DNA from: Allocoprobacillus halotolerans
GTDB taxonomy: Bacteria; Bacillota_I; Bacilli_A; Erysipelotrichales; Coprobacillaceae
Direction: 5' to 3'
DNA: 64,000 bases
Assembly (NCBI RefSeq): GCF_024399475.1
Contig: NZ_CP101620.1
Span: 2,709,608-2,773,607, forward strand
A program made the position numbers and the translations under genes. Below, in pieces: positions 28,270 through 37,722 of this stretch; the first letter of the stretch is position 1; every line of letters starts with the position of its first letter. Below the pieces are notes generated by a model. That model saw only the letters and a list, made by a program, of their open reading frames with translations, made no database searches and was not told where the DNA came from.

Positions 28270-29452
28270 TTATGCTTTTTTTGTTGTAATCAATACAATA
28301 ATTGAGCCAATCACAAAAATAACAACACCAATTAATAATACGGAACGTACTCCAACAATATCTAATAAAACACCACCAATAAGATTAGCGAAAATTTCTG
28401 ATAATGTCATAGCCATTGTAACCAATGATTGACCTTTATTAATATCTGCAGCATACATTTTCTTCTTTACATAATAAACAGCTGATGGAATAAATAATGC
28501 ATAGGCTCCCATTTGCATTAATTGAGCCACATAAATCATTGACATACTTGTCGCAAAATATGTTAAAACATGTTTTAAAGAGAAGATAATAATAGAACTT
28601 TAATTAAAGTTCCACAATTAACCTTTTGACTCAACTTATTGAATCCAGCCATTGTTGGTAATTCAAGCAGAGCAGCTAAGAAAACTGCCACACCCATATC
28701 GCCAGTATCACCACCAATAGGTATGATAATTTGAATAAAGAAGTTATTAAGAATTGTATGTGTCAAATAAACACCAACAAACCCTACAAGTAAAAAAATA
28801 AATTTTTTTACTTTGTACAGAAGGCAATAAATGATAGTTTTTTACCTTCAATAATTTCTTTTTCTACATCAACTTTCGTATCTTGATAATTTTTAGGTAA
28901 AACATATATACGAACGACAATATACATTAATGCCGAAAAGATAATATAGAATATTGGTATTAACAAAGCATCGTACATATTAACGATATTTCCTAATATT
29001 AATGAAGTAACAGCATAAGCAATAGAACCTAATCCTCTTGCTAAACCATAATTGACTTCAATACCATGATATTCAAACATAAATGCCATGGCATTCATTA
29101 ATGGCATGATTGTATTCACCTATGAGAATATACTAACTACCATTATTAATAATACAACTTCTAATATCGATAAGAAATAAACAATTGCTGATAATGCTAT
29201 AACAATTAACATCACATAACATACCATTTTATTAATAGGTATTTCTATATGATCATCTGCAAATGATGCTAACATCGGTTGTGAAAAAACCGCAATCATA
29301 CTGACAATTGATAAAACAGCACCAATTTCAGAGTTATTAAATCCTCTATCTAATAAAAAAACAGAAGCATAACTCATCGTGGCACAAAACGTTGCATAAT
29401 AGAACACTTGACAAGCAGTATATTTCAAATCTAGGCATAATACTTTTTTCAT
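28270..29452 (-). pseudogene. MFS transporter (oligosaccharide:H+ symporter type), broken
   Basis: Four collinear pieces form one 12-helix MFS protein of about 394 residues. It begins MKKVLCLDLKYTACQVFYYATFC and has the LacY/LplT-like SYASVFLLDRGFNNSEIGAVLSI segment. Lesions: an in-frame TAG at 29120-29122 (CAG expected, so a substitution), a deletion near 28813, and a deletion near 28567 (SSLLKHVLTYF restored). The nonsense change differs from the usual homopolymer pattern, so real inactivation is possible. It leads into the PHP/ROK cluster in the same direction. Confidence 0.8.
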
Positions 29453-29499
29453 TACTTTATCCTGCTTTCATTATGTTTTTTCTAAATTATATAATCATT

Positions 29500-30342
29500 T
29501 TATAATTTATGAAATATTGGTTCCATATTTTTAAAAGTACAATAATATTCAAAACCTAAAGTTTTAAGTTCTTTTTTTGTTTCTTTAATATATGCTCCTA
29601 AATGCTCTTTTTTATGACTGTCGCTACCAATAGTTATAATTTTTCCACCAAGCTCTTTATATAATTTTAAAATATCTCTTGATGGTGTTAAATCTTTCAA
29701 ATTATAACGATAAGAAGATGTATTTATCTCAATACCTTTTCCTTCTTGAATAACTATCTTTAATATTTCGGTAACAATACTTTTAATATTCTGAAAAGAA
29801 TAATTTCCTGCTCGATCATATCTTGCAATTAAATCCAAATGTCCTAAAACACTATAATCTTTATATTGTGTTATGACATTCAGTATTTCTTGGTAATATC
29901 TTAAATTATATTCTTGTTGTGTTTTTCCTCTTTGAAAATCTTGGGTCCAAAACTCTTTATCTTCCACTTGATGACATGAAAGTATAATAAAATCAAAATC
30001 ATATTGATTAAATAGTTTTTGAAATAATGGAATGGTATGTGTCTGAATTCCAAATTCCATTCCCTGTTTAATTGTTATTTGAGAATATATTTTTCTTAAT
30101 CGTTCAATTTCTTTAAAATAATGAGAATAGTGTACATTCAAAGGAGCAAATTCATGTCCTTGAGAAAGTTTTAAAATTTCATCTTTTGTTAAGAATTCTT
30201 GATCAACTTTAATGCCATAATCAACATGATCAGTAAAACATATTTCATTCATATTCATTCTTATGGCATCTTTTATAACATCTTCCATAACATATTCACT
30301 ATCATCACTAAAATGTGTATGTACATGATAATCACAAAACAT
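29500..30342 (-). CDS. PHP-domain phosphoesterase (HisJ-type histidinol-phosphatase family)
   Basis: PHP protein of 280 residues. Metal ligands: DYHVHTHFSDDS at the start, CFTDHVDYG, GMEFGIQ, SCHQVED, GHLDLIARY, and IGSDSHKKEHLG at the end, the complete HisJ-type set. In a histidine operon it would dephosphorylate histidinol-phosphate, but no his genes are near. Here it lies in a sugar-metabolism cluster directly after the ROK fusion gene, so a sugar-phosphate phosphatase role is as likely. Ribosome site GGAGGAAAATAAA. Confidence 0.87.
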   Translation of the reverse strand: MFCDYHVHTHFSDDSEYVMEDVIKDAIRMNMNEICFTDHVDYGIKVDQEFLTKDEILKLSQGHEFAPLNVHYSHYFKEIERLRKIYSQITIKQGMEFGIQTHTIPLFQKLFNQYDFDFIILSCHQVEDKEFWTQDFQRGKTQQEYNLRYYQEILNVITQYKDYSVLGHLDLIARYDRAGNYSFQNIKSIVTEILKIVIQEGKGIEINTSSYRYNLKDLTPSRDILKLYKELGGKIITIGSDSHKKEHLGAYIKETKKELKTLGFEYYCTFKNMEPIFHKL

Positions 30343-30343
30343 T

Positions 30344-31752
30344 TTATTTTCCTCCTTTCATTTGTGAACATAAAACCATTTGTCCTAGTAGGATATACTC
30401 TAATACATTATCAATTTTAATTATTTCTGGAATAAATGTACAAGGTATACTTTTTTCAATTTCTTTTTTTAATTCATCTTCGTGAGTAATTAAATCACTA
30501 AATAATATAATTGCTTGAGGATCAATAATACACATTGCAGATAAAATAGTTTTAGAAACTAACTCAAGCGTCCCCTCAGGAGTACGAACAAGTTCTGATC
30601 TATCTTTTGATAAATCTAATGGTAAATATATGACTTCACCAGCAAAGTGATGACTGCCATCTAAAATCTTTCCATTAACAATAATTCCAGCCCCAGCTCC
30701 TATAGAAAGTGGTTGAAATAAAAACATAAATGTTTGATATTGTTTTTGTGATACATAATATCCTAAAGAGGCAGCATTCACATCGTTGGTAATGATAACT
30801 TTTTGTGTATATCTACTTGTAAATGCCATTTCTATATCATTATCTTTCACATCTTTAATGTACGAAGATGAAAGTAGACCATTATGAATAATTCCAGGAA
30901 TTGACATACCAATCATAGATATATTAGGATAATGCAATATAATAGTATCTAAAACATCATATATATCTTGAATAGATATGTTATACTTAATGATTTCATT
31001 TTCTGTAAGAACTTGTCCTTTTTGATATAAGCGATAAGTAAGGTGGATACGTTCTTTATTTTTAAAGATAGTTAAACAAATGATTTGCCTTTGATCATTA
31101 ATATCTAAGTTTATTGGTAATTCATTAGATTGAATATTTTCTGATTTTTTTTATTTTCATTTGCTTTAGTTATCAAGGAAATGATTTTTCCAACATCATA
31201 CTTTGCGAAAATTTGTGGAGGTATATTTAAAACAATTTGATTTTTTAGAATATCATGAACTTTTGCATGTAAATATGAAATTTGAGGAGCTAGTAAAACG
31301 ATATCATAGTTGGTTCCTATTTGATATAAATTGTTATGTCCTATTGCATCGACTTTTAAATCCAATCCTAATAACCGAATAACCTCATTAATTCTTTGGG
31401 CAAAGAATCCTGTTGTCAATCCACCTGAACAGCTCAATAAAACTTTAGTAACAGGTTTACTTGATAGACTGATAATACTTTCTATCATCTCGTTAAATAA
31501 TTCTAGTGCATGTTTTATAGTTTTCATTTGAAAATGAAGATAGAAATTGACTTCTTTGGTTATTTTATTAGTTACCTTTAATTCAATGATATTTAGTGGA
31601 TTAAAGGTAACTTCTTCTATACCATATTCCGTTTCTATATAGATAATATTCTTATCCTTTTCACTTAAATATATTTGAAATCTCTTGTTTTCTTGAATAC
31701 ATATCCATTTAAAAAAGAACAATGTATTTATATCTTGTAAGAATTCGTCCAT
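30344..31752 (-). CDS. EIIB-like/ROK fusion protein, frameshifted
   Basis: One protein of about 469 residues. N-terminal part (residues about 1-205) contains a PTS lactose/cellobiose EIIB-like core: KVLLSCSGGLTTGFFAQRI with a Cys, then YDIVLLAPQISYLHAKV. C-terminal part (about 220-469) is a ROK kinase/repressor domain: SMIGMSIPGIIHNG, ITNDVNAASLGYY, GAGAGIIVNGKILDG, HHFAGEV. One A missing near 31140 separates them (KANENKKKSENIQSNE). No HTH is visible, so it is a sugar kinase or phosphorylation-controlled sensor rather than a classical ROK repressor (inference). Confidence 0.7.
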
Positions 31753-31764
31753 ATTTTTATCTCA

Positions 31765-32328
31765 CTATTGTTTTATTTCCCTTATAATGCGAGCAGGGAC
31801 ACCTGCAACTAATGAATTAGATTTTATATTTTTGGTCACAACAGTATTTGCCGCTATAACACATCCATCTCCCACGATTACTCCTGGCATAATAGAAACA
31901 TTTGCTCCAATCCAAACATTATTTCCTATTGTAATAGGTAATGCTTTTTCTAAACCTTTATTTCTGTTCTTATAATCCAATGGATGATTCGCTGTATAAA
32001 AGCCACATGACGGTCCTATAAAAACATTATCTCCTATTGTTATATCTGCTCCATCCATAAAATAATTATTGATATTGATGAATACATTCTTTCCAATATG
32101 AATATGAACTCCATAATCACAAGTAAAAGGGCTAAGTAATACTAAATCTTGTGGATAACATCCTAGAAGCTGACAAATTAACTTTTTTCTTTCATTTTCG
32201 TTACTTGGTTTTAATTGATTAAGTTCAAAACATAAATCTTGTGCTTTTATCCTTGTATCTAGTAACTCACTATCATTGTTAGCATCATACCATTGACCCA
32301 TTTTCATTTTTTCTTTTTCACTCAGCAT
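31765..32328 (-). CDS. Maltose O-acetyltransferase-like (LacA/Maa, hexapeptide repeat)
   Basis: Sugar O-acetyltransferase of 187 residues. N-terminal Mac domain (EKMKMGQWYDANNDSELLDTR) precedes a left-handed beta-helix with hexapeptide repeats (ITIGDNVFIGPSC, ITIGNNVWIGANVSIMPGVIVGDGCVIAANTVVTKNI). Catalytic His is in TANHPLD. It uses acetyl-CoA to acetylate a mono- or disaccharide. The start overlaps the RbsD-like stop by 11 bases, so it belongs to the same cluster. Confidence 0.92.
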   Translation of the reverse strand: MLSEKEKMKMGQWYDANNDSELLDTRIKAQDLCFELNQLKPSNENERKKLICQLLGCYPQDLVLLSPFTCDYGVHIHIGKNVFININNYFMDGADITIGDNVFIGPSCGFYTANHPLDYKNRNKGLEKALPITIGNNVWIGANVSIMPGVIVGDGCVIAANTVVTKNIKSNSLVAGVPARIIREIKQ

Positions 32329-32788
32329 CTTCTTTCAATCCTTCCTTTAACCACTTCATAGGAATATCCGCACTTGGATAACCTGCAATTAAAATGGCTT
32401 GAGCATGAACACCATAATCACCAGTTTGAACAACTGCTTTACATCTATCTCTCATCTGATAATATTCAGGAATATAGTGCATAATGTGAATGTTTTGACT
32501 ATCAAAAGCCTTTTTAACAATTTGAAAATCTTCATGGTTCAATTCTTTCATATCTTCAGTTACGATAGCACCTTCAAAATCACCACAATTGATTAAAGTA
32601 GTAAAAACATCTCTAAAACTAGGAGAACCAGTAACAACTCCTAAATCCAAATATTCTACATTTGTATCCAAAGGATACATTGCCTTAGCTGATGTACCAC
32701 TTCCTGCATCTGCAATAAATATCATTTCACCATGTCTAAGGCTTGCAACAATAGCTGCTAATCTCTCATTTAAAATACGACTTTTCAT
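32318..32788 (-). CDS. RbsD/FucU-family sugar mutarotase-like protein
   Basis: Protein of 156 residues of the RbsD/FucU fold: LAAIVASLRHGEMIFIADAG near the start, LGVVTGSPSFRDVFTTLI in the middle, and VVQTGDYGVHAQAILIAG near the end, where RbsD has a catalytic GE.SPYANIIL segment. RbsD and FucU convert pyranose forms of ribose and fucose. It is too divergent to name the sugar. Overlaps the acetyltransferase and follows an EIIB gene by 9 bases. Confidence 0.85.
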   Translation of the reverse strand: MKSRILNERLAAIVASLRHGEMIFIADAGSGTSAKAMYPLDTNVEYLDLGVVTGSPSFRDVFTTLINCGDFEGAIVTEDMKELNHEDFQIVKKAFDSQNIHIMHYIPEYYQMRDRCKAVVQTGDYGVHAQAILIAGYPSADIPMKWLKEGLKEDAE

Positions 32789-32797
32789 TTTATCCTC

Positions 32798-33100
32798 CTA
32801 TTTTTGATTAATGATTTGAATGGCTTTATCTAAAACTTTTTCACCATTCATCAAACCATAATCACGCATATCAATAATCTCAATTGGTGTATTTGTAGAA
32901 CATTTTTTTAATTGGTTCAAGCAATGTCTAACTTGTGGTCCAAGCATAACAACATCCCATTCATTTATTTCTACTTCCGCCTTTGTTAATGGTACTGCTA
33001 ATATTGTAGCATCAATACCTTTTGCTTTAGCAGCCTTTTCCATCCTAGACACTAGCATACTAGTTGACATACCTGCATTACATACTAATAAAATTTTCAT
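32798..33100 (-). CDS. PTS lactose/cellobiose-family EIIB
   Basis: Stand-alone EIIB of 100 residues: MKILLVCNAGMSTSMLVSRM has the phosphorylated Cys at residue 7 with the GMSTS loop, and VVMLGPQVRHCLNQL is the conserved middle. AGGAGGAAAAAAGG precedes the ATG. No EIIA or EIIC lies in this cluster; a cellobiose-type EIIC is 5 kb away at 38058. It may serve that permease or relay phosphate to the EIIB-like/ROK fusion (inference). First gene of the leftward cluster. Confidence 0.92.
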   Translation of the reverse strand: MKILLVCNAGMSTSMLVSRMEKAAKAKGIDATILAVPLTKAEVEINEWDVVMLGPQVRHCLNQLKKCSTNTPIEIIDMRDYGLMNGEKVLDKAIQIINQK

Positions 33101-33742
33101 CCTTTTTTCCTCCTCGACTTTAGTATTAATTAATGATAGAAGCTTTTCTTCATCACAAATGTATTATATCAATATTTATTAATTTAAAAATATAATAGGA
33201 AATGTTGAAAAATAATTCTCTAATAATTTATATTTCAACTGTATTTTAGATAATTCTTTATCTTATATTAAGTATGAAACTATTGCGTTGTTTATATAGT
33301 TAATATCATATATTCGCTCATGTAATTCAAAGGACACAATAGTTTAATTCTACTATATAATTTTAGTACTCCATAAAAAGAAAAAACGTATTTCAATATG
33401 ATTATAAATGTAAAACACAAAATAGTTAAAAAGATATTTACAAATTTTTTTATATCAATAAATGAACTGATACCCTTCAAGCTATTACATCTAGTTTTTA
33501 TCATATAATGGATTAGAAAGTTAAAGTAACCTGACAGGTGGAATATGGTATATTCCCAACCTAGAAGGAAGGTTGCTTTAAGTTTTATTATACGAAATCG
33601 TTTCCGTATGATAAAACGAAGTTTCTAATCCATTACACGAAATCGGAACGATTTCGTATAATAAGATTAAATATCCACTTCATCTAAAAATAATGGTTTA
33701 TTATTTTAATAGAAAAGATTTTATTTTAGAGTATTTAACTAC
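33101..33742. other. Intergenic tract holding a foldback element
   Basis: About 640 bases without a credible gene; a 70-codon ORF at 33292-33504 on the minus strand is low-complexity and has no ribosome site. The left part must contain the promoter of the EIIB cluster. The right part (33506-33660) holds several nested inverted repeats described separately. Confidence 0.5.
33506..33663. repeat. Foldback element with nested inverted repeats
   Basis: TAATGGATTAGAAA (33506-33519) and TTTCTAATCCATTA (33622-33635) are perfect 14-bp inverted ends of a 130-bp unit. Inside are AAAGTAACC/GGTTGCTTT, GGAATAT-GGT-ATATTCC, and an imperfect dyad TTATTATACGAAA...TTTCCGTATGATAA. Just outside, ACGAAATCG-GAA-CGATTTCGT repeats the inner dyad's core. 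It could be a MITE-like element, a recombination site, or a multi-hairpin RNA. No second copy was noticed in the window. Confidence 0.6.
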
Positions 33743-34624
33743 TTATAATTGTACCGATAATAAATCAACTAATACTTGCTTAATATCATTTTGTATACTG
33801 ATTGTTCTCTTTTTTATTTGATCAGGATAATATATTTCACTATAATTGATACAAGCATAGACCGTATTTTTATTTTTTGAAGTCATATTCCAAAACGGGT
33901 ATTTAATAATAGCAGGTGTGTTATTTCCAACTCCTAACTCTAGAAATAATATATGATCATTATCATGGTTTCTTAAAAATTCATTATATCTTTCTGAGGC
34001 ATTATACCATCCCTCATCTTGCACAAATGTTCCATCAACACGTAAATTAACTGTCATTGGAGCTCCACAATGTGGACAATACGGAATTAATTCTAATGGT
34101 ATTTTCATATCTTTTTGTGTTTCTATCATTGCCTTAATTTGTTCTTCGTTATCATATGTTTTTTGATGACATGCTTTAGAACATTGAAACAATCCGTAAT
34201 CTCCTTGTGTATAAAATAATCGTTTCTTATCAAAACCAGCCTTTTGAAAACAATGGTCAACATTGGTTGTTAAAACAAAATAATCTTTATCTTTCACTAA
34301 AGACAACAAATCATCATAAACTCGATTAGGAATTGCTTGATAGCGATTAAGATAAATATGTCTGCTCCAATATCCCCAATATTCTTTCAGCGTTTCAAAA
34401 GGATAAAAGCCTGCCGAATACATATCCTGCAAACCGTATTTTTCTGCAAAATCCGAAAAATTATCATAAAAGCGTTTGCCACCATATTCTAGCCCTGCTG
34501 ATGTAGACAATCCTGCCCCTGCACCAATGATAATAGCATCGGCATTTTCGATTTGTTCTTTTAACTCTTTTAGACTATCCCAATAATCGTTGGTAGATTT
34601 GATAATCTTCTTCTTTAAAAACAT
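33743..34624 (-). CDS. Sir2-family protein, class M-like sirtuin
   Basis: Sirtuin-like protein of 293 residues. NAD site: AIIIGAGAGLSTSAGLEYGG near residue 30, then VLTTNVDHCF with the catalytic-region His. A zinc ribbon is given by CSKACH and CPHCGAP. LELGVGNNTPAIIKYPFWNMT closes the Rossmann fold. Class M sirtuins (SirTM) transfer ADP-ribose to protein targets and are encoded with a zinc macrodomain that reverses the mark, exactly as here (34575-35348, overlapping by 50 bases). The usual GcvH-L and LplA2 partners are not in this cluster. Confidence 0.8.
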   Translation of the reverse strand: MFLKKKIIKSTNDYWDSLKELKEQIENADAIIIGAGAGLSTSAGLEYGGKRFYDNFSDFAEKYGLQDMYSAGFYPFETLKEYWGYWSRHIYLNRYQAIPNRVYDDLLSLVKDKDYFVLTTNVDHCFQKAGFDKKRLFYTQGDYGLFQCSKACHQKTYDNEEQIKAMIETQKDMKIPLELIPYCPHCGAPMTVNLRVDGTFVQDEGWYNASERYNEFLRNHDNDHILFLELGVGNNTPAIIKYPFWNMTSKNKNTVYACINYSEIYYPDQIKKRTISIQNDIKQVLVDLLSVQL

Positions 34625-35348
34625 TAAAAATCACCTCTATTTCCGAATGTGTTTCTTGTAGGTATTCCGTTACTGTCTGAACCGCAATTTTCCCTGCTAT
34701 ATCATTTGGAAAATGAAATTCGCCCGTTGATATACAGCAGAAAGCCACTGATTTCAAATGGTATGCGTCTGCCAATTCCAAACAAGAACGGTAACAGGAA
34801 GCAAGTAACGAACAATCTTTCTTACGCAATGCTCCATGAATAATCGGTCCGACTGTGTGAAGTACATACTTTGCAGGCAGATTATATCCTTTTGTAATTT
34901 TTGCTTTTCCCGTTGGTTCAGGACTATTTTGCTGTTCCATGATTTTTTGACATTCTAAGCGAAGCTGTATGCCAGCATAAGAATGAATTGCATTATCTAT
35001 ACAACCATGGCAGGGGATAAAGCACCCTAATAAAGCATTATTTCCAGCATTGACGATTGCGTCTGCCTGCAATTTCGTTATATCGCCTTTCCATAAATAT
35101 AATTGAGGTTTTAGTGGTGTTAAATCTTGGATAGAAATTATTTGTTGTCTTTTCAATTCTTCTTGCAAATATTCATCTTGAATTTTCAAAAACTCCCTTG
35201 AGATAGGCAAGGGTTCTCGAACATTCATAAGAGAACGCAATATCCTTTTCTTTTCATCTGTTGACTTTGGGATAGCAATTTCATAATATTGTTTATCTTC
35301 ATTTATCAGATATTGAATGAGATAATCTAATCGTTTATTTTGTTCCAT
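34575..35348 (-). CDS. Zinc-type macrodomain protein-ADP-ribose hydrolase
   Basis: Macro protein of 257 residues with an extra N-terminal helical region (MEQNKRLDYLIQYLINEDKQ). The hallmark is DAIVNAGNNALLGCFIPCHG then CIDNAIHSYAG, with Cys/His ligands for zinc, found in SirTM-linked macrodomains that remove mono-ADP-ribose. ISTGEFHFPN is the second ADP-ribose loop. ATG at 35348 is preferred (GAGGTAGCATT upstream); a longer ORF to 35537 is spurious overlap with the ferredoxin gene. Overlap with the Sir2 gene implies coupled translation. Confidence 0.88.
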   Translation of the reverse strand: MEQNKRLDYLIQYLINEDKQYYEIAIPKSTDEKKRILRSLMNVREPLPISREFLKIQDEYLQEELKRQQIISIQDLTPLKPQLYLWKGDITKLQADAIVNAGNNALLGCFIPCHGCIDNAIHSYAGIQLRLECQKIMEQQNSPEPTGKAKITKGYNLPAKYVLHTVGPIIHGALRKKDCSLLASCYRSCLELADAYHLKSVAFCCISTGEFHFPNDIAGKIAVQTVTEYLQETHSEIEVIFNVFKEEDYQIYQRLLG

Positions 35349-35352
35349 AATG

Positions 35353-35978
35353 CTACCTCTTTTCGATTGCACGGACAGGGCATACTTCATAGCAGTTCCC
35401 ACAATGCAGACAATTTTTTTGAATAATTTGAACAGGTGTTGTTGAGTAGTCGATACACTTTTGAGGACATTTAGAATAACAAAGTTTACAGTTGATACAT
35501 TGTTCATTGACAAAATATCCATGTATAGTTTCTTCATAACTTCCTATTTGAAAAGAAAATCTTTCAATCGGCTTCTTTGATAAATCAAACCATTCGCCCG
35601 TACCCTCATATATCTGAAAAACAGTTAAAGCATTTCTTGACTCAACAGTAGGATAAATTGCTAACATATAGGGATTTTTTCAAAAAGAGAAGTCAATCTG
35701 TCTGAGCCGATTTCTTTTACCTTTCCCTGCATAGAAACTGCAATGCTTGAAAGGGTATCTTGTCCTTTCATTCCCGTAAAAGCAATGTGAGAATTGTTTT
35801 TCAAGCGGTCATAAAAACTTTTTCCTTTTGCCGTCAAAAAGTACAATCCGTTTTCGTCATAGTCCATCATATCAATCGCACAGGTTATGGGATTGCTATC
35901 TTTGTCTACTGTCGCAAATACAGTAGAATGAATTTCATTTACAATATACGCTAAACATTCGTTACTTGTCATGTCCAT
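35353..35978 (-). CDS. PNPOx-like flavoprotein with 4Fe-4S ferredoxin domain, frameshifted
   Basis: About 208 residues. The N-terminal pyridoxamine-phosphate-oxidase-like split barrel binds flavin (VFATVDKDSNPITCAIDMMDYD, LYFLTAKGKSFYDRLK); the C-terminal part has two 4Fe-4S motifs, CINCKLCYSKCPQKC and CLHCGNCYEVCP. One base missing near 35670 separates them; restored it reads EKIPYMLAIYPTVESRNA. The combination suggests electron transfer from ferredoxin clusters to a flavin. It precedes the macrodomain by 5 bases, so it is part of the same operon. Confidence 0.82.
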
Positions 35979-36030
35979 ACCTCCCTAGTAAGAAAGCCCA
36001 ACTTTTCACGTCAGGCTTTCTGTCTTTAAC

Positions 36031-36432
36031 TTATAAAGTGTATTCTTTTGGTGGATTGCCAGAAAAATCAGCAATCACAGCTTGTGCGTTTTCAAGATAG
36101 AATACTTCAAAGATAGGATTATCTGCTGTATTATACTGTCCTTTCACGATAGGATTGTTCATACAAAGTTCTTTCACTTCCATATCATTTTCAAAAACAG
36201 CTTTTCCGTTTAAGCGAATCCATGCGTAACTAGGACTGGAAACAGATACCTCTACATTCGGATTTTCCTGCATATCCTTATAGACATCTTTTGTATGGTT
36301 TGTGCAAAACCATAATTTTCCGTCTTTTTCAAAGCAGAACATAAATGGTCTGCACTTTGCTTTCCCGTCACGCCCGATTGTTGCCAAATACTGTACAGGG
36401 TTTTCTTGTAAAAATTTTACTACATCATTCAT
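36031..36432 (-). CDS. PNPOx-fold flavin-binding protein
   Basis: Protein of 133 residues, pyridoxamine 5'-phosphate oxidase-like split barrel: VQYLATIGRDGKAKCRPFMF, KLWFCTNHTKDVYKDMQENPNV, YAWIRLNGKAVFEND. Members act as small FMN/F420 reductases or nitroimidazole-type reductases; the true substrate is unknown. GAGGAGATACAAA precedes the ATG. Second gene after the NAD(P)H-binding protein. Confidence 0.87.
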   Translation of the reverse strand: MNDVVKFLQENPVQYLATIGRDGKAKCRPFMFCFEKDGKLWFCTNHTKDVYKDMQENPNVEVSVSSPSYAWIRLNGKAVFENDMEVKELCMNNPIVKGQYNTADNPIFEVFYLENAQAVIADFSGNPPKEYTL

Positions 36433-36455
36433 TTTGTATCTCCTCGTCTTTTTGC

Positions 36456-37084
36456 TTATTCAGAAACGACACTAATTCTCTGCTGAATATGATTTCCTTT
36501 TGTTGCTTCATCAATCATAGCAATCGCATAATCGGCATAGCTGATTACACTTTCACCTTTAGAATTTAGTGTCAATTCTTCACCGCCTAGAATATATTGT
36601 CCTGTTCTTTCCCCGTCAGCACGGAAGTCGCCTGCTGGACTGATATATGTCCACTTGACATCATTTCTGTTGCGAAGTTCTTTCAATGCTTTTGCCATTG
36701 CTGAAGCAAGAGGTTTAAATACCTCTGGAAAATCCGCACCGTCTGAAACACAAAGCGTATGTTCTTTGTTTACATATAAACTTCCAGCACCACCTACGAC
36801 TAAAAGACGTTTTGCTGTATTGCTTACTAAATCACATAAGGCGTTTAATGAAGTGCTGTGAAGCGAAGTGTTTCTTCTGTCCATGCTCCAAAAGCGTCAA
36901 TCACAACATCGAAGTCCTGCAAATCTTCTTTTGTCAAATCGAATAAGTCTTTCTCGATATAATGAGGTGCGTTGCTTTCGTTTTTCCCTTTGGCGATAGC
37001 GGTAACGTCAATCCCTCTTTCTACAGCTTCCTTTACAATCAATTTTCCTGCTTTTCCGTTTGCACATACTACTGCAATTTTCAT
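36456..37084 (-). CDS. NAD(P)H-binding protein (YwnB-like), frameshifted
   Basis: Rossmann protein of about 209 residues. MKIAVVCANGKAGKLIVKEA has the nucleotide-binding loop; LLVVGGAGSLYV and WTYISPAGDFRADGERTGQY are typical of YwnB/SDR-like reductases. One C missing near 36865 separates the halves; restored it reads TEETLPLHSTSLNALC. AGGAGGAAATTTAAA precedes the ATG. In Bacillus subtilis a YwnB-like gene is adjacent to the Rrf2-type ywnA, as here. First gene of the operon behind a perfect sigma-A promoter. Confidence 0.87.
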
Positions 37085-37141
37085 TTTAAATTTCCTCCTG
37101 TTATTTTGTTTTTTTGATGTAACTACCTTTGTTACAACTAA

Positions 37142-37180
37142 AGTATACAACTTCCGGGTTGTAATGTCAATAGTTACAAC
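37142..37180 (-). promoter_or_regulatory. Promoter and Rrf2 operator of the redox operon
   Basis: TTGACA (37165-37170) and TATACT (37142-37147) have exact 17-base spacing on the minus strand. Overlapping the -35 is a 23-bp dyad (37158-37180) with arms GTTGTAAC and GTTGTAAT. Nearly the same 23 bp lies in the promoter of the Rrf2 gene, so it is the likely Rrf2 operator. Confidence 0.8.
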
Positions 37181-37242
37181 GAAAATAATTTGATTTTTTC
37201 AAAAAGAAAACACGCCTTTGAAAACAGCGTGTTTCTATCGTT

Positions 37243-37686
37243 CTATTCATTCTCTTTCCCAATATAATATTGTGTATCTTTTATTACATCTGCTAATGTG
37301 ATCTTTTGTAGTTCATCTTCAAGGGCTTTTTGTACTTGAGCTAATTTGTTGTCTAATACATTATGAATATTTCTTCCAACAGGGCATTTATGATTTGGAT
37401 TTTCATGGAAGTGAAAAAGCTCACCATTATCAATACATTCCACTGCAAAATAAATATCACGGAAACTAATTTCTTCTAATGGCTTTGTGATAGAAGTACC
37501 GCCACTTCCACGTTGTACATCTACAAGCCCAGCAGTTTTTAACTGTGATAAAATTTTTCTTATAATAACAGGATTGACATTTACACTAGAAGCTAAAAAG
37601 TCACTTGTAATCTTAGACTCATCTTTGAAAATATCAATACAGGCAAATATATGAACAGCAATCGTAAATCGACTTGAAATCTGCAT
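37243..37686 (-). CDS. Rrf2 family transcriptional regulator (YwnA-like)
   Basis: Regulator of 147 residues. Winged helix at the N-terminus (FTIAVHIFACIDIF, VNPVIIRKILSQLKTAGLV, VQRGSGGTSITKP). The region where IscR/NsrR carry three Fe-S cysteines has only two Cys (CIDNGELFHFHENPNHKCPVG), as in YwnA-type thiol or redox sensors. It should repress itself and the downstream NAD(P)H/PNPOx/macro/Sir2 operon through the shared operator. Confidence 0.9.
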   Translation of the reverse strand: MQISSRFTIAVHIFACIDIFKDESKITSDFLASSVNVNPVIIRKILSQLKTAGLVDVQRGSGGTSITKPLEEISFRDIYFAVECIDNGELFHFHENPNHKCPVGRNIHNVLDNKLAQVQKALEDELQKITLADVIKDTQYYIGKENE

Positions 37687-37722
37687 TATTATTCCTCGCT
37701 TTCTAATCTGTTTATAGAGTAT

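Noticed and set aside
33292-33504. 70-residue ORF on the minus strand
   Set aside because: Hydrophobic low-complexity translation of AT-rich spacer, no ribosome site, no recognisable family.
34575-35537. Long start of the macrodomain gene at 35537
   Set aside because: The added part overlaps the ferredoxin domain in another frame, and the ATG at 35348 has its own ribosome site.
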